From Stictocephala bisonia (lineage: Eukaryota; Arthropoda; Insecta; Hemiptera; Membracidae), in contig JAQJVL010000004.1 in assembly GCA_035578905.1 (NCBI GenBank), positions 4,197,582 through 4,261,581 of the forward strand: DNA of 64,000 nucleotides, given 5' to 3'. How positions within the stretch are numbered: position 1 is the stretch's first letter; every line of letters starts with the position of its first letter. Positions 1-14,072 of the stretch are shown one piece after another. Below the pieces are notes generated by a model. The model searched no databases, was not told the origin of the DNA, and worked only from the letters and a program-made list of their open reading frames with translations. The translations under genes and the position numbers were made by a program.

Positions 1-3000
1 TTAACTCAAAAAACATTTGGATTCTTTTTGACTAAAATTAGAATATGTTTTATGATTGTCCTACAATTTTATCCTTACCGCAGTTTGTTTAAAATATTGG
101 TTCAGATACTTTTTTGACCAAATGTTTGTTGTATTTATTAGTTCAATAGTTTAATAGTTGTTGTTGTATTAATAAGGTGCAATAAAGTGTTATTGTATCC
201 TACTTATTTAACTTTATGTCTTTGATACAAGGAAGGTAACCAATTAGAATATGTGTGATATTATAAATTCATGTCCAAAAATTCAAATCTACTACCTTGA
301 TGTAGAGTTGTTATAACATCGTAAAACTTAATTGTGTACATTTAGATGTTTAGGGAAAAACATTTTGGTACTAACTAACATTCTACATTAGATGTAATAC
401 GCCTATTAAGAAACTTATAGGTAAAAATGAATTTTTTTTCAAATTTGACTAATGCTGATTATCTTTAGTTTTGTTTGAATGTGATAAAGAGTAGCTTGAG
501 CCATAAAAATTCGTAAAGGTGCATAAGGCACAGGAAGGCTTAGCCGATACATAAATTTGAGAACACTTCTATTTTCTTTTGAATTGTTTCCAACTTGTGT
601 TTTAGATCATTACTATAAAACTTTCTAAGGCTACAAATTTTATATTATCATAATGGAAAATCTAGACTTATTTGGGTAAATATATAAAAATATAGGTAAC
701 ACTTAGTAACTGGTCAGGGTTTCTGTAATATACATGAACAATTATTTAACACTTAATTATATTTAATATTCCGACTTAAACATTTTTTACACAAGTAATT
801 TTGCAAAGTTTTTTTTCCTTTGATAGAGACACATAAAATTATGGTTGTTCAGCTTCAAAATATCTGATTTTACAAATTTTGACATGAATTTAATGTAAAT
901 TTATATCAATTTCATGTATTTCAATGTGAACATTGAATCGCATATGAGTTAAGAAAAAATAAAAATCAGTTTGAAACATATTTTCTTATGAGGTCATATT
1001 GTTGATTACATTTTATATAAAATATGTGTTTTGATAATTCAAGTTTTTTTTTACAATTTTGACAGCAACATTTAATTGTATTGTATTTAGTTAAATTAAA
1101 TTAGTTGTTTCTCAATGGGTAGGAATACAGTATATTCTATTTAATTTACAACTCATTTAGGTATTGAAAGAGAAACTTTAAGTTTTATTCTCTTTGCATA
1201 GAATTTCTTAGAAACCGGTCACAAAAATAGATTAGTTTCAAATGAAGCAATGTTGTTGTGGTTTTAAGGTAGAAGCAACAAACATTAAGCATTTACATTT
1301 ACAGCTCAGTAAATAAATTTACAGTTAAAAAACTAGACATTTTTAAATTTAACTGTTGATCTGCAATCTTTGTCATCAATTAATGGCGAACAAGCATTTA
1401 CTGTAAATTTATAATAGTTTTTAATAAAAACGTGTTAGTAAAAATATATTTAGTAAAAAGTTAACTTAAAACAATTCAAGAGTTAGATAAATAGCAGCGT
1501 TACATAATTTTTGAAGGGGGTTATCACTACTGTTACAAGTTTACATGGGTGGGGAGGGGATTTGAAAAGGATGATTTTAGCGTTACATACAAAATAATAT
1601 ATATGCTCATAAAACATAATATATATGTAATTCCTCAATTTTCTATCTAGTAATCCATGATATTACTTAAAACCAACTAGAAACAATTAAAATGTCATAA
1701 AAACAACAAAACATTATATAGCAAGATATAATATAAAACACAAAAATTGTAGCAATTTTGGTAAACTACTTTTACCATCTTTAAACCAGAGGCACTAACA
1801 AAAGTTTTTTCAAACTTAAGCACCAAACAAAACATCATGAAAAAATAACCTTGTTTCTATTTGTTGTTTTTGTGTTGGAAGGTTAAACTTTAAATACATT
1901 GTGCCTGCATACTTAATTTATGTATAATAATGTGCAACTGAAATGAGACTTATTTAAATATGTTTAAGTATAAAACAGTAAGATCATGTCAAACTTAAAT
2001 TTTAGTAAATTAGTAAAAGAATTATTCAGTTTTTAGTCATAACAGTATTTGGACGTGACATACTATGTAACAAGATTGTAAGGAGTAGAAGTGATAGAAG
2101 TCATATATTTGCTCACAATGTTGTTGATCATAATGTTACACCAAAGGAAAAAGTAAGATAGGCACAATATAGACAGTAATCATTAATAAAAACTTTATCT
2201 ATGTAGAACATCTATTTAAATATTTTTTAAATGCACAGATTAAAGCCTTTAGTGAAACTCATAGGGGTTGAACGATAAACTAGAAGATTACATGATAAGT
2301 ATGCCTGCATTTACTGTCAAGGAATTCCAAAAAAATTTGTTTTACCGCCAGTTAACTAAAATGTGTGTGTAAAAAAGGTGACCCACCCGTACACATACAG
2401 TGATACTAACTTACATGGCAACCCTTAGACATATAGTGACATTGACCCTACGGCTCATTGAACTTTGTAAGTTGTTGATAATAATAATTATTGTTGAAAC
2501 TTATTATTTTTATAATAATTCCCTCAAAATAGAGGTTAAAAAATAATGTAAAGAATGTATATAACATCAGTTAATCTTTTTTTAAGCAATAGTTTGTCTA
2601 GTTTGAAGTAAGTTTGTTGGATTGTCTGTTAGATATAAAAAGTTATTGTTGATATATTAACTGCGCATACTTGTAAATAAATTTACCAGATTTTTTTAAA
2701 ATTTTAGTTTAAAATAGTTTCACAAAACCTTGAGCTCTATTAATATAGCACCTTTATAATATGCTTATTAAATATGAAAACGAAAGACCCTTTCCAACTT
2801 CGTTTGTTATTTTAAAGTCACATTTTGGTATTTATGGATAGTAAAAAAGTGTTTTGTGCCAACCATAAGTCATAAAAGTAAGAGCTCCCTACATCAGTTT
2901 AATAGATTCCATTTCTAGCTATTTGGGTATTTTAAATTCTCTTTGGAATTTTGTTGTGCTATTTTTAAATGTAACATTTATTAATTATATTCGCACCACA

Positions 3001-4650
3001 CTCACACCATTGCTTCTGTTTGCCACCTAACAACAATTACATGATGTTCACAATTCATGCTTGATGGTGTTATGTCATAAACTGAATGTGCAAGGGGACA
3101 TAAAACTGAGCTGTCAACTGTCTGTGTTCAAAACTGTTTCACACCAACAATAAACAACATTAGGAGGCATTGCTAACCTGAATGGTGCAGTACTGTAATA
3201 AGTCATTAAATATTTCAGTATTATATATTTGTTTTGAGGCCTGCATTCTTCGCTTATGAAACATTAATAATTTAAAAATTATATTGAAAGCCGCACTTCA
3301 GTTAGTTTTTATACTGCATAAAAAAATATACCGTATTGCTAGCAATGTTTTTAGTACTGATATTGTGTACAACAAGTAAAATATACTGTACTTCTGTGCA
3401 TATATGACTACACTTTCAATATGTTCATAATTCACGTAAACAAAATTTGTAATTGATAGTTATATTTCTGCTAGATTATAAATGTTCATGTACGGTTACA
3501 TATGTTCATATTCAAAATTTAAGTAATAAACTCTACTAAGAATAAAATGAAAAAAATGTTAGCTTTATTTGAAAACTAAAATAGTTGAGTATCAGACAGT
3601 TTGAGCTCAGTGTGAGAGTGGTGTAGGGTGCATGGTGTGGATTGGTGATGGGTCTGATTGTTTAAGGTGGATGCTTTCTAACTGGTCCTTCCTGATCTTC
3701 ATCATTCAAAGTCGCAATGTCCAACAGTCAAATGGTAGATTCCTGCCTGTAAGTAATTTTGGCCTGAAAATATTATTGTTATAAAATATCGCATCTTTAT
3801 TTTGAAGTGACCTTCAACATTTTTCAGAGTTGTAATATGGTAAAAATCATTTTAAGAATACAACAAAGCTGTACATGTTTAGTTAACTGTCACTGGGCTA
3901 TGGCATACTGACTTGTTAAGTGGTGCTTGCAGTGTATATTTGAAGATATTTAGTTTTATTTAATTTAGGCAGACATGAACCATGTTCTGCATTAGTAAAA
4001 AATCCCCATATTTTATATGAACAGCTTGTTCCTGGGGTTATACAATCCTTTATATTGAATGAAAGAACGATTTGCTAGAATGAAATAAGGTATGTCAGAT
4101 TAGAATGGTATTATTCAGTATAATTACCTCTTATTCAAAAGGAGGTATTGTATTTTGTGGTTGTTGCAAAATTCTGTTTATCATATAACACTTTAAATCT
4201 GGGTTACGCTTGTATTATTTGAATTAAAAAGGGACTCAAGTATGCCAATAGTTCAATTTTGCACTGTTGGTTATTATTGAATTGAAGTATCAGTTTGCTG
4301 TCTGTGACGGTTATGTTTATATTACACGAATCCCCAATTGTAAGAATAAGCTTTATTGTGACTGTAGGGTAAATGTTTTCAGCTTTATACTTTGAATATT
4401 GCACCAAGTTTTTGTATATATTTACTGAGGTTTTTAGTATTATAAAAAATATATTACATTATTGTGGCGTATTGGACCAGAATTCAAGTTAGGCCCATTA
4501 CAATAACTTAAGCAAAGTTTTTCTTAAATAGTATTATCATAAGTTATACTTTTTTAAAAGAACAAATAAGAAGATCGGCCTTGTCATATTACATGTCCTT
4601 AGTGATGCAGTAATAGTCATAACCCCCTCATAGTTTATTCCAATTGTACC
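1..4650. other. AT-rich non-coding stretch
   Basis: I see no exon, transposon terminus or RNA gene here. Open frames are short and AT-rich (for example a 67-residue minus frame at 4204-4407) and show no recognisable motif. It is probably intron or intergenic DNA upstream of the first recognisable exon. Confidence 0.6.
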
Positions 4651-5275
4651 ACTGAATCATCAAGGTTGGATATCATCAATCATCTTCATATGGATACCAC
4701 TAACACATTTACTACCAACTCTTCAAATGGATGGATATTACTGTAGCAATCCAACCCAAACTTCATATGGATACCACTAACACATTTACTACCAACTCTT
4801 CAAATGGATGGATATTACTGTAGCAATCCAACCCAAACTTCATATGGATACCACTAACACATTTACTACCAACTCTTCAAATGGATGGATATTACTGTAG
4901 CAATCCAACCCAAACTTCATATGGATACCACTAACACATTTACTACCAACTCTTCAAATGGATGGATATTACTGTAGCAATCCAACCCAAACTTATATGG
5001 ATACTACTAACACTATCCTTATCCACCCTTCAAATGAATACTACTATATAATTGTAACCCAACATTTATATGGATACTACGAACACCTTTCCTATCCATC
5101 CTTCAAATAGATACTACTACATCATTCAAACTCAACCTTCACATAGATACAACTTAAACTATCCTTATCAATCTCTCAAATGGATTCTGCTGAAGTATTT
5201 CAACGTCATCTTCACATAGATACTTCTAACCCTATCCCTATCAATCCTTCAAATAGAGATGAATGAACACTATCT
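4650..5275. repeat. 77-bp minisatellite with degenerate flank
   Basis: A 77-bp unit beginning CTTCATATGGATACCACTAA starts at 4684, 4761, 4838 and 4915, and these copies are almost identical. From 4992 to about 5275 the pattern continues as diverged copies still recognisable by ATGGATACTAC and CTTCAAAT blocks. The clean block next to decayed copies suggests recent local homogenisation of an older array. Confidence 0.9.
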
Positions 5276-5373
5276 AACGAGTAGGTATAGTAGGTTTCAT
5301 TGTAGTATTGTTCTCCTAAGTTCTTTTATGAACAAAGAATAGTTTTCAGTTCATTGTTAAGTTAATTTTATCA

Positions 5374-5929
5374 ATTTGACAGTACTTGGCATCAATATGT
5401 TTTCACGTTATAAGAGTTTATGATGAACTTTAATGAAGGCTGGTTTAACAAACTGTCAGATGAGGAAGACAAAGGTTGTTGGACATTTGACAGTACTTGT
5501 CATCAATATGTTTTCACATTATAACAGTTTATGATGAACTTTAATGAAGGCTGGTGTAACAAACTGTCAGATGAGGAAGACAAAGGTTGTTGGACATTTG
5601 ACAGTACTTGTCATCAATATGTTTTCACATTATAACAGTTTATGACGAACTTTAATGAAGGCTGGTGTAACAAACTGTCAGATGAGGAAGACAAAGGTTT
5701 TTGGACATTTGACAGTACTTGTCATCAATATGTTTTCACATTATAACAGTTTATGACGAACTTTAATGAAGGCTGGTGTAACAAACTGTCAGATGAGGAA
5801 GACAAGGGTTGTTGGACATTTGACAGTACTTGTCATCAATATGTTTTCACATTATAACAGTTTATGACGAACTTTAATGAAGGCTGGTTTAACAAACTGT
5901 CAGATGAGGAAGACAAAGGTTGTTGGACA
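5374..5929. repeat. 111-bp minisatellite, five units
   Basis: The block ATTTGACAGTACTTG recurs at 5374, 5485, 5596, 5707 and 5818, and the series closes at 5929, giving five units of exactly 111 bp. The last unit runs directly into the left arm of the foldback at 5861-6808. One diverged inverted copy of the unit lies at the outer end of the right arm, so array and foldback look like one structure. Confidence 0.93.
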
Positions 5930-6808
5930 TTGCCATCATTAAGTGAAAAATACCAATCATAACGTTTCGATTTGGTAAAACCCAAATCTTTTTCAAGTGC
6001 TAAAAACTAAATTACATCTACACAAACATGTTATAAAAATACGTTCTTAAACTAATCAATTTATCTACTTTAATAATTATCTACATTTTAACCTAGATCC
6101 TAGAATGGGGTACAGCAAAATGAACTTCTATTAAATATAAAAAATGTTAACAGGGTGAAATTAATATACCAATTAGGCACTGCCAAGATCACAATATCAA
6201 CAAAAAAAATGTTAAAACACAATTAAATTAAAATTCCAATCAGACTGAAATGAGATTACATTATCTAAGCATAAATAAATATATGGTACCTGAAAAACGC
6301 TATTAATCTAAAATAACAAAGCGTGCACAAAAATTATATGTGCGACTCGGAAGGACTGAGACTACTATCTAATCTAATTAACTATTACAATTATATTTTA
6401 ACCTGAAAAGACAACAATTAGTAGTAATAAAACAATACAATGATCAAATATTACAAAATGATGAAGTCTTATGACCCGCAGTGTTTTTACCCGCAGTCAT
6501 AATTTCACCCTGTTAACATTTTTTATATTTAGTAGAAGTTCATTTTGTTGTACCCCATTCTAGGATCTAGGTTAAAATGTAGATAATTATTGATTTAGAT
6601 AAATTTATTAGTTTAAGAACTTAGTTTTATAACATGTTTGTGTACATGTAAATTTAGTTTTTAGCACTTGAAAAAGATTTGGGTTTTACCAAATCGAAAC
6701 GTCGTGATTGGTATTTTTCACGTAATGATAGCAAATGTCCAACAACCTTTGTCTTCCTCATCTGATACTCCATCATTAACAAATTTCAAAAACTGTCAAA
6801 GTTCATCA
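5861..6808. mobile_element. Foldback-type element, about 300-bp inverted arms
   Basis: The left arm (5861-6163) and right arm (6500-6808) are inverted copies of each other with few differences, around a non-palindromic spacer of about 335 bp. No protein is encoded. Outer arm ends contain the 111-bp minisatellite unit: five tandem copies on the left, one diverged copy on the right. Each arm contains a hairpin with 7-bp stem GATTTGG/CCAAATC followed by GAAACGTCG, resembling the tail motif of the Penelope-like elements in this window. Long inverted arms with tandem repeats at the ends recall Drosophila FB elements. An inverted pair of PLE tails is the alternative. No clear target duplication was found. 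Confidence 0.75.
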
Positions 6809-6814
6809 GAAGTT

Positions 6815-7390
6815 TGCCTACTTTCGTAATTGTGCTAGAAATATTTCTAGGATTAGACCAGTTTATTTGGTGGAATTTAGACCAAGAGAAAGAAGTTCAT
6901 TCTACAGTAATTCAAAAAGTGCTTAGTAAATACAATGTTATTTTTAAACTTCTTCTTCAGGACACAAAAAGATGCATTATTACTCAGACTGCACATTTTT
7001 ACAAGGGGTTAAATGTTTGTCGTTAAACATATTGTAATATAAAATATTTAAATATTTTAAAAAAATGTATTTTATATTTAAATTTTAATGGAGGTTATTG
7101 TCTTCAATAGGCTGATATTTGTAAATAAATATTTAATTATAATTAGTAAATAGTTCATGATATGTTTTTGTTTTCTGATTTGTAAAATTGTAATTGATTA
7201 TAAATAATTGTTCTCAACATGCAAATACCAATTAAATCTTAGTTTAACGTTTGTCAAAACTACGTAATCTACTTTATTTTCTTTAAATAACAATATATTA
7301 TGTATTGAAATATATGATAAAATATTAAAATAAATAAAATATATAGTGGTTACATTAGATATACAGTATGTCTGTGTGTATGTGTGTGAG
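6815..7390. other. AT-rich non-coding stretch
   Basis: This contains a 70-residue plus frame (6814-7026) with no recognisable motif and otherwise AT-rich DNA. Its right end is a GT-rich tract that could serve as the 3' splice region of the candidate exon at 7391. Confidence 0.5.
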
Positions 7391-7519
7391 AGTAATGCTT
7401 TGCTTGACCCCAGCCTGGTGAACAGGCGGATAGAGCAGCGTCAGGAGCACAGTGTCACTCGCACGGAGATAACGCAGAGGTATCTGATGCATGCTCCACC
7501 ATCCCATACTGCACTAAGT
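7391..7519 (+). CDS. Candidate upstream coding exon (delta-catenin-like gene?)
   Basis: The stretch reads SNALLDPSLVNRRIEQRQEH and continues for 23 more residues to PPSHTALS, with distinctly GC-richer, coding-like codons than the surrounding AT-rich DNA. It ends at a good donor, AGT|GTGAGT. The left border is uncertain: the preceding GT-rich tract offers AG at 7365-7366, 7389-7390 and 7391-7392. It ends in phase 0, whereas the exon at 27649 needs one leading base, so they cannot join directly. A 23-nt candidate exon at 20342 would repair the phase. I do not recognise the peptide itself. Assignment to the catenin gene rests on strand and position only. Confidence 0.4.
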
Positions 7520-8400
7520 GTGAGTGATATTTAGGCCATTCTTTTACAACAAGGAAGTGATTTTACACTGTTTAGATTAATGCTTATGGTTACAGCTGGC
7601 TTTTATTTAATCTCACCTTTATTAAATCTGTCAGACAAAGTATTGGCTTACATTTTTTAATTTTAATTGAACATTAAGTACACTGGTATACATTATGCCC
7701 TTTTCTTTCTGCCAAATCACTTCTTTGTTGTATTCGTGAGACTAAAGAATGCATTTGACAACCAATTTTGCTGTAGAATAAGTAAAAGCTCCCAATTTAT
7801 CCAGACCCCACTAGTTCCAGTATCTGTCCAGGCATTAGTGATGGTATTTATAATTCATCCAGCCATTCATTAGATCTTTGTGATGTACCAGTTCACCCTC
7901 ACCATCCTTACAAACCAAGACGTAAGTGAGATACACCAACCTGATCCTTTAGGGTACCGTCCATCCCATAGTCCACATTGCTCATTGTGTAAGTGTGCTT
8001 CACTCGATGTTGATATCTATTGCCATGTGTGTGTACCCCTCGTCTCGCATTAACTGCATGTGAAAGCATCATACCAGTGCATGTAAACAGCATCCATCCA
8101 GTTTGCACCTGGTTGAATTAATGACAGCATAATTGTGCATAACAGAATGTCCAGTCTATACCAGAGGTAAGTTGTAATGAGTTTGAATCTGCCCACTCAT
8201 CCAGCCTGCCTGTACAATGAGTGACACTAATCAAACAGTGCAAGTATAGCTAGCAACCCTTTATCTTATTGTTTTTAAGTGGCGTTAACATTTATTTACC
8301 TTTGCATGCTAAATTAATTCATTAATTCCTCTGTAATTGTTACTTAAAGCAATGTAACAATATAATTCCTCAGATAAACCTTAGCTAACTGTACCAGAAA
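7520..8400. other. Non-coding stretch with weak exon-like patches
   Basis: Two splice-like windows occur (7874-7921 and about 8143-8167, each followed by GTAAGT), but neither has a protein-level or phase argument strong enough to call. From about 8400 the sequence grades into the satellite array. Confidence 0.4.
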
Positions 8401-11400
8401 TTAACCAGTGGCGTAGTTGGTTAAGGCTCGGCTTCATAGGATCCTTCGACAAATCAGTTTCCTACTCACCCAATCTTAGACACAACTCATTGGCAGAAAC
8501 CACCTTCCCTTTAACACTTGTTATTGGTTCACCTACTCATCCTTGAGACACTACATGTTAGGAGTGAGTGACAATGATAATACAGACTGATACTACCAAA
8601 TGTACTCTAGTGAGTGATAGTGGCAATACATACAGTCTGTGACCAATCTCATCAATTAGCAGTCAGTGACAATGGTAATACAGACTGATACTACCAAATG
8701 TACTCTAGTGAGTGATAGTGGCTATACAGTATTTAACCAATGTCATCAATTAGGTCTGAGCGACAATGGTAATACAGACTGATACTACCAAATCTACTCT
8801 AGTGAATGATAGTGGCAATACATACAGTCTGTGACCAATCTCATCAATTAGCAGTCAGTGACAATGGTAATACAAGCTGATACTACCAAATGTACTCTAG
8901 TGAGTGATAGTGGCTATACAGTATTTAACCAATGTCATCAATTAGGTCTGAGCGACAATGGTAATACAGGCTGATACTACCAAATGTACTCTAGTGAGTG
9001 ATAGTGGCTATACAGTATTTAACCAATGTCATCAATTAGGTCTGAGCGACAATGGTAATACAGGCTGATACTACCAAATGTACTCTAGTGAGTGATAGTG
9101 GCTATACAGTATTTAACCAATGTCATCAATTAGGTCTGAGCGACAATGATAATACAGACTGATACTACCAAATGTACTCTAGTGAGTGATAGTGGCTATA
9201 CAGTATTTAACCAGTATCATCAATTAGGAGTGAGTGACAATGGTAGTACAGGCTGATACTACCAAATGTACTCTAGTGAGTGATAGTGGCTATACAGTAT
9301 TTAACCAGTATCATCAATTAGGAGTGAGTGACAATGGTAGTACAGGCTGATACTACCAAATGTACTCTAGTGAGTGATAGTGGCTATACAGTATTTAACC
9401 AGTATCATCAATTAGGAGTGAGTGACAATGGTAGTACAGGCTGATACTACCAAATGTACTCTAGTGAGTGATAGTGGCTATACAGTATTTAACCAGTATC
9501 ATCAATTAGGAGTGAGTGACAATGGTAGTACAGGCTGATACTACCAAATGTACTCTAGTGAGTGATAGTGGCTATACAGTATTTAACCAGTATCATCAAT
9601 TAGGAGTGAGTGACAATGGTAGTACAGGCTGATACTACCAAATGTACTCTAGTGAGTGATAGTGGCTATACAGTATTTAACCATTGTCATCAATTAGGTC
9701 TGAGCGACAATGATAATACAGACTGATACTACCAAATCTACTCTAGTGAATGATAGTGGCAATACATACAGTCTGTGACCAATCTCATCAATTAGGAGTG
9801 AGTGACAATGGTAATACAAGCTTATACTACCAAATGTACTCTAGTGAGTGATAGTGGCAATACATACAGTCTGTGACCAATCTCATCAATTAGGAGTGAG
9901 TGACAATGGTAATACAAGCTGATACTACCAAATGTACTCTAGTGAGTGATAGTGGCAATACATACAGTCTGTGACCAATCTCATCAATTAGGAGTGAGTG
10001 ACAATGGTAATACAAGCTGATACTACCAAATGTACTCTAGTGAGTGATAGTGGCTATACAGTATTTAACCAGTATCATCAATTAGGAGTGAGTGACAATG
10101 GTAGTACAGGCTGATACTACCAAATGTACTCTAGTGAATGATAGTGGCAATACATACAGTCTGTGACCAATCTCATCAATTAGGAGTGAGTGACAATGGT
10201 AATACAAGCTGATACTACCAAATGTACTCTAGTGAGTGATAGTGGCAATACATACAGTCTGTGACCAATCTCATCAATTAGGAGTGAGTGACAATGGTAA
10301 TACAAGCTGATACTACCAAATGTACTCTAGTGAGTGATAGTGGCAATACATACAGTCTGTGACCAATCTCATCAATTAGGAGTGAGTGACAATGGTAATA
10401 CAAGCTGATACTACCAAATGTACTCTAGTGAGTGATAGTGGCTATACAGTATTTAACCAGTATCATCAATTAGGAGTGAGTGACAATGGTAGTACAGGCT
10501 GATACTACCAAATGTACTCTAGTGAGTGATAGTGGCTATACAGTATTTAACCAGTATCATCAATTAGGAGTGAGTGACAATGGTAGTACAGGCTGATACT
10601 ACCAAATGTACTCTAGTGAGTGATAGTGGCTATACAGTATTTAACCAGTATCATCAATTAGGAGTGAGTGACAATGGTAGTACAGGCTGATACTACCAAA
10701 TGTACTCTAGTGAGTGATAGTGGCTATACAGTATTTAACCATTGTCATCAATTAGGTCTGAGCGACAATGATAATACAGACTGATACTACCAAATCTACT
10801 CTAGTGAATGATAGTGGCAATACATACAGTCTGTGACCAATCTCATCAATTAGGAGTGAGTGACAATGGTAATACAAGCTGATACTACCAAATGTACTCT
10901 AGTGAGTGATAGTGGCAATACATACAGTCTGTGACCAATCTCATCAATTAGGAGTGAGTGACAATGGTAATACAAGCTGATACTACCAAATGTACTCTAG
11001 TGAGTGATAGTGGCTATACAGTATTTAACCAGTATCATCAATTAGGAGTGAGTGACAATGGTAGTACAGGCTGATACTACCAAATGTACTCTAGTGAGTG
11101 ATAGTGGCTATACAGTATTTAACCAGTATCATCAATTAGGAGTAAGTGACAATGGTAATACAAGCTGATACTACCAAATGTACTCTAGTGAGTGATAGTG
11201 GCTATACAGTATTTAACCAGTATCATCAATTAGGAGTGAGTGACAATGGTAGTACAGGCTGATACTACCAAATGCACTCTAGCGAGTGATAGTGACAATA
11301 CATACAGTCTGTGACCAATCTCATCAATTAGCAGTCAGTGACAATGGTAATACAAGCTGATACTACCAAATGTACTCTAGTGAGTGATAGTGACAATACA

Positions 11401-14070
11401 TACAGTCTGTGACCAATCTCATCAATTAGCAGTCAGTGACAATGGTAATACAAGCTGATACTACCAAATGTACTCTAGTGAGTGATAGTGGCTATACAGT
11501 ATTTAACCATTGTCATCAATTAGGTCTGAGCGACAATGATAATACAGACTGATACTACCAAATCTACTCTAGTGAATGATAGTGGCAATACATACAGTCT
11601 GTGACCAATCTCATCAATTAGGAGTGAGTGACAATGGTAATACAAGCTGATACTACCAAATGTACTCTAGTGAGTGATAGTGGCTATACAGTATTTAACC
11701 AATGTCATCAATTAGGTCTGAGCGACAATGATAATACAGACTGATACTACCAAATCTACTCTAGTGAATGATAGTGGCAATACATACAGTCTGTGACCAA
11801 TCTCATCAATTAGGAGTGAGTGACAATGGTAATACAAGCTGATACTACCAAATGTACTCTAGTGAGTGATAGTGGCTATACAGTATTTGACCATTGTCAT
11901 CAATTAGGTCTGAGCGACAATGATAATACAGACTGATACTACCAAATGTACTCTAGGGAGTGATAGTGGCAATACAGTATTTAACCATTGTCATCAATTA
12001 GGTCTGAGCGACAATGATAATACAGGCTGATACTACCAAATGTACTCTAGTGAGTGATAGTGGCTATACAGTATTTGACCATTGTCATCAATTAGGTCTG
12101 AGCGACAATGATAATACAGGCTGATACTACCAAATGTACTCTAGTGAGTGATAGTGGCAATACAGTATTTGACCATTGTCATCAATTAGGTCTGAGCGAC
12201 AATGATAATACAGGCTGATACTACCAAATGTACTCTAGTGAGTGATAGTGGCTATACAGTATTTAACCATTGTCATCAATTAGGTCTGAGCGACAATGAT
12301 AATACAGACTGATACTACCAAATCTACTCTAGTGAATGATAGTGGCAATACATACAGTCTGTGACCAATCTCATCAATTAGGAGTGAGTGACAATGGTAA
12401 TACAAGCTGATACTACCAAATCTACTCTAGTGAGTGATAGTGGCTATACAGTATTTGACCATTGTCATCAATTAGGTCTGAGCGACAATGATAATACAGA
12501 CTGATACTACCAAATGTACTCTAGTGAGTGATAGTGGCTATACAGTATTTGACCATTGTCATCAATTAGGTCTGAGCGACAATGATAATACAGACTGATA
12601 CTACCAAATCTACTCTAGTGAGTGATAGTGGCTATACAGTATTTGACCATTGTCATCAATTAGGTCTGAGCGACAATGATAATACAGACTGATACTACCA
12701 AATGTACTCTAGTGAATGATAGTGGCTATACAGTATTTGACCATTGTCATCAATTAGGTCTGAGCGACAATGATAATACAGACTGATACTACCAAATGTA
12801 CTCTAGTGAGTGATAGTGGCTATACAGTATTTGACCATTGTCATCAATTAGGTCTGAGCGACAATGATAATACAGACTGATACTACCAAATGTACTCTAG
12901 TGAGTGATAGTGGCTATACAGTATTTGACCATTGTCATCAATTAGGTCTGAGCGACAATGATAATACAGACTGATACTACCAAATCTACTCTAGTGAGTG
13001 ATAGTGGCTATACAGTATTTGACCATTGTCATCAATTAGGTCTGAGCGACAATGATAATACAGACTGATACTACCAAATGTACTCTAGTGAATGATAGTG
13101 GCAATACATACAGTCTGTGACCAATCTCATCAATTAGGAGTGAGTGACAATGGTAATACAAGCTGATACTACCAAATCTACTCTAGTGAGTGATAGTGGC
13201 TATACAGTATTTGACCATTGTCATCAATTAGGTCTGAGCGACAATGATAATACAGACTGATACTACCAAATGTACTCTAGTGAATGATAGTGGCAATACA
13301 TACAGTCTGTGACCAATCTCATCAATTAGGAGTGAGTGACAATGATAATACAGACTGATACTACCAAATCTACTCTAGTGAATGATAGTGGCAATACATA
13401 CAGTCTGTGACCAATCTCATCAATTAGGAGTGAGTGACAATGGTAATACAAGCTGATACTACCAAATGTACTCTAGTGAGTGATAGTGGCTATACAGTAT
13501 TTAACCAGTATCATCAATTAGGAGTGAGTGACAATGGTAGTACAGGCTGATACTACCAAATGCACTCTAGCGAGTGATAGTGACAATACATACAGTCTGT
13601 GACCAATCTCATCAATTAGCAGTCAGTGACAATGGTAATACAAGCTGATACTACCAAATGCACTCTAGCGAGTGATAGTGACAATACATACAGTCTGTGA
13701 CCAATCTCATCAATTAGGAGTGAGTGACAATGGTAATACAAGCTGATACTACCAAATGTACTCTAGTGAGTGATAGTGGCTATACAGTATTTAACCAATG
13801 TCATCAATTAGGAGTGAGTGACAATGGTAATACAAGCTGATACTACCAAATGTACTCTAGTGAGTGATAGTGGCTATACAGTATTTAACCAATGTCATCA
13901 ATTAGGTCTGAGCGACAATGATAATACAGACTGATACTACCAAATGTACTCTAGTGAATGATAGTGACAATACAGTATTTGACCATTCTCATCATATGGG
14001 AGTAAGTGACAATGGTAATACAGGCTGATAACCACCAAATGTACTCTAGTGAGTGATGGTGGCAATACAG
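8400..14070. repeat. Satellite array, 94-98 bp units, main block
   Basis: From about 8560 the array consists of tandem units sharing CTGATACTACCAAATGTACT, CTCTAGTGAGTGATAGTGGC and TCATCAATTAG. Two lengths alternate: 94-bp units with a ...TATACAGTATTT... junction and 98-bp units with ...AATACATACAGTCTGTGACC.... The 94-bp class has sub-types: TTAACCAGTATC with GGAGTGAGTGAC, and TTGACCATTGTC with TCTGAGCGAC. Roughly 57 units fit. Sub-types come in runs (about 9190-9660 and 12430-13080 are nearly uniform), so a higher-order pattern exists. There is no coding frame across it. Confidence 0.95.
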
Positions 14071-14072
14071 TA

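Noticed and set aside
7874..7921. Exon-like 48-nt window ending in GTAAGT
   Set aside because: It has splice-like borders and an open frame, but no phase necessity, no recognisable peptide, and only a modest acceptor. A similar patch at about 8143-8167 is equally weak.
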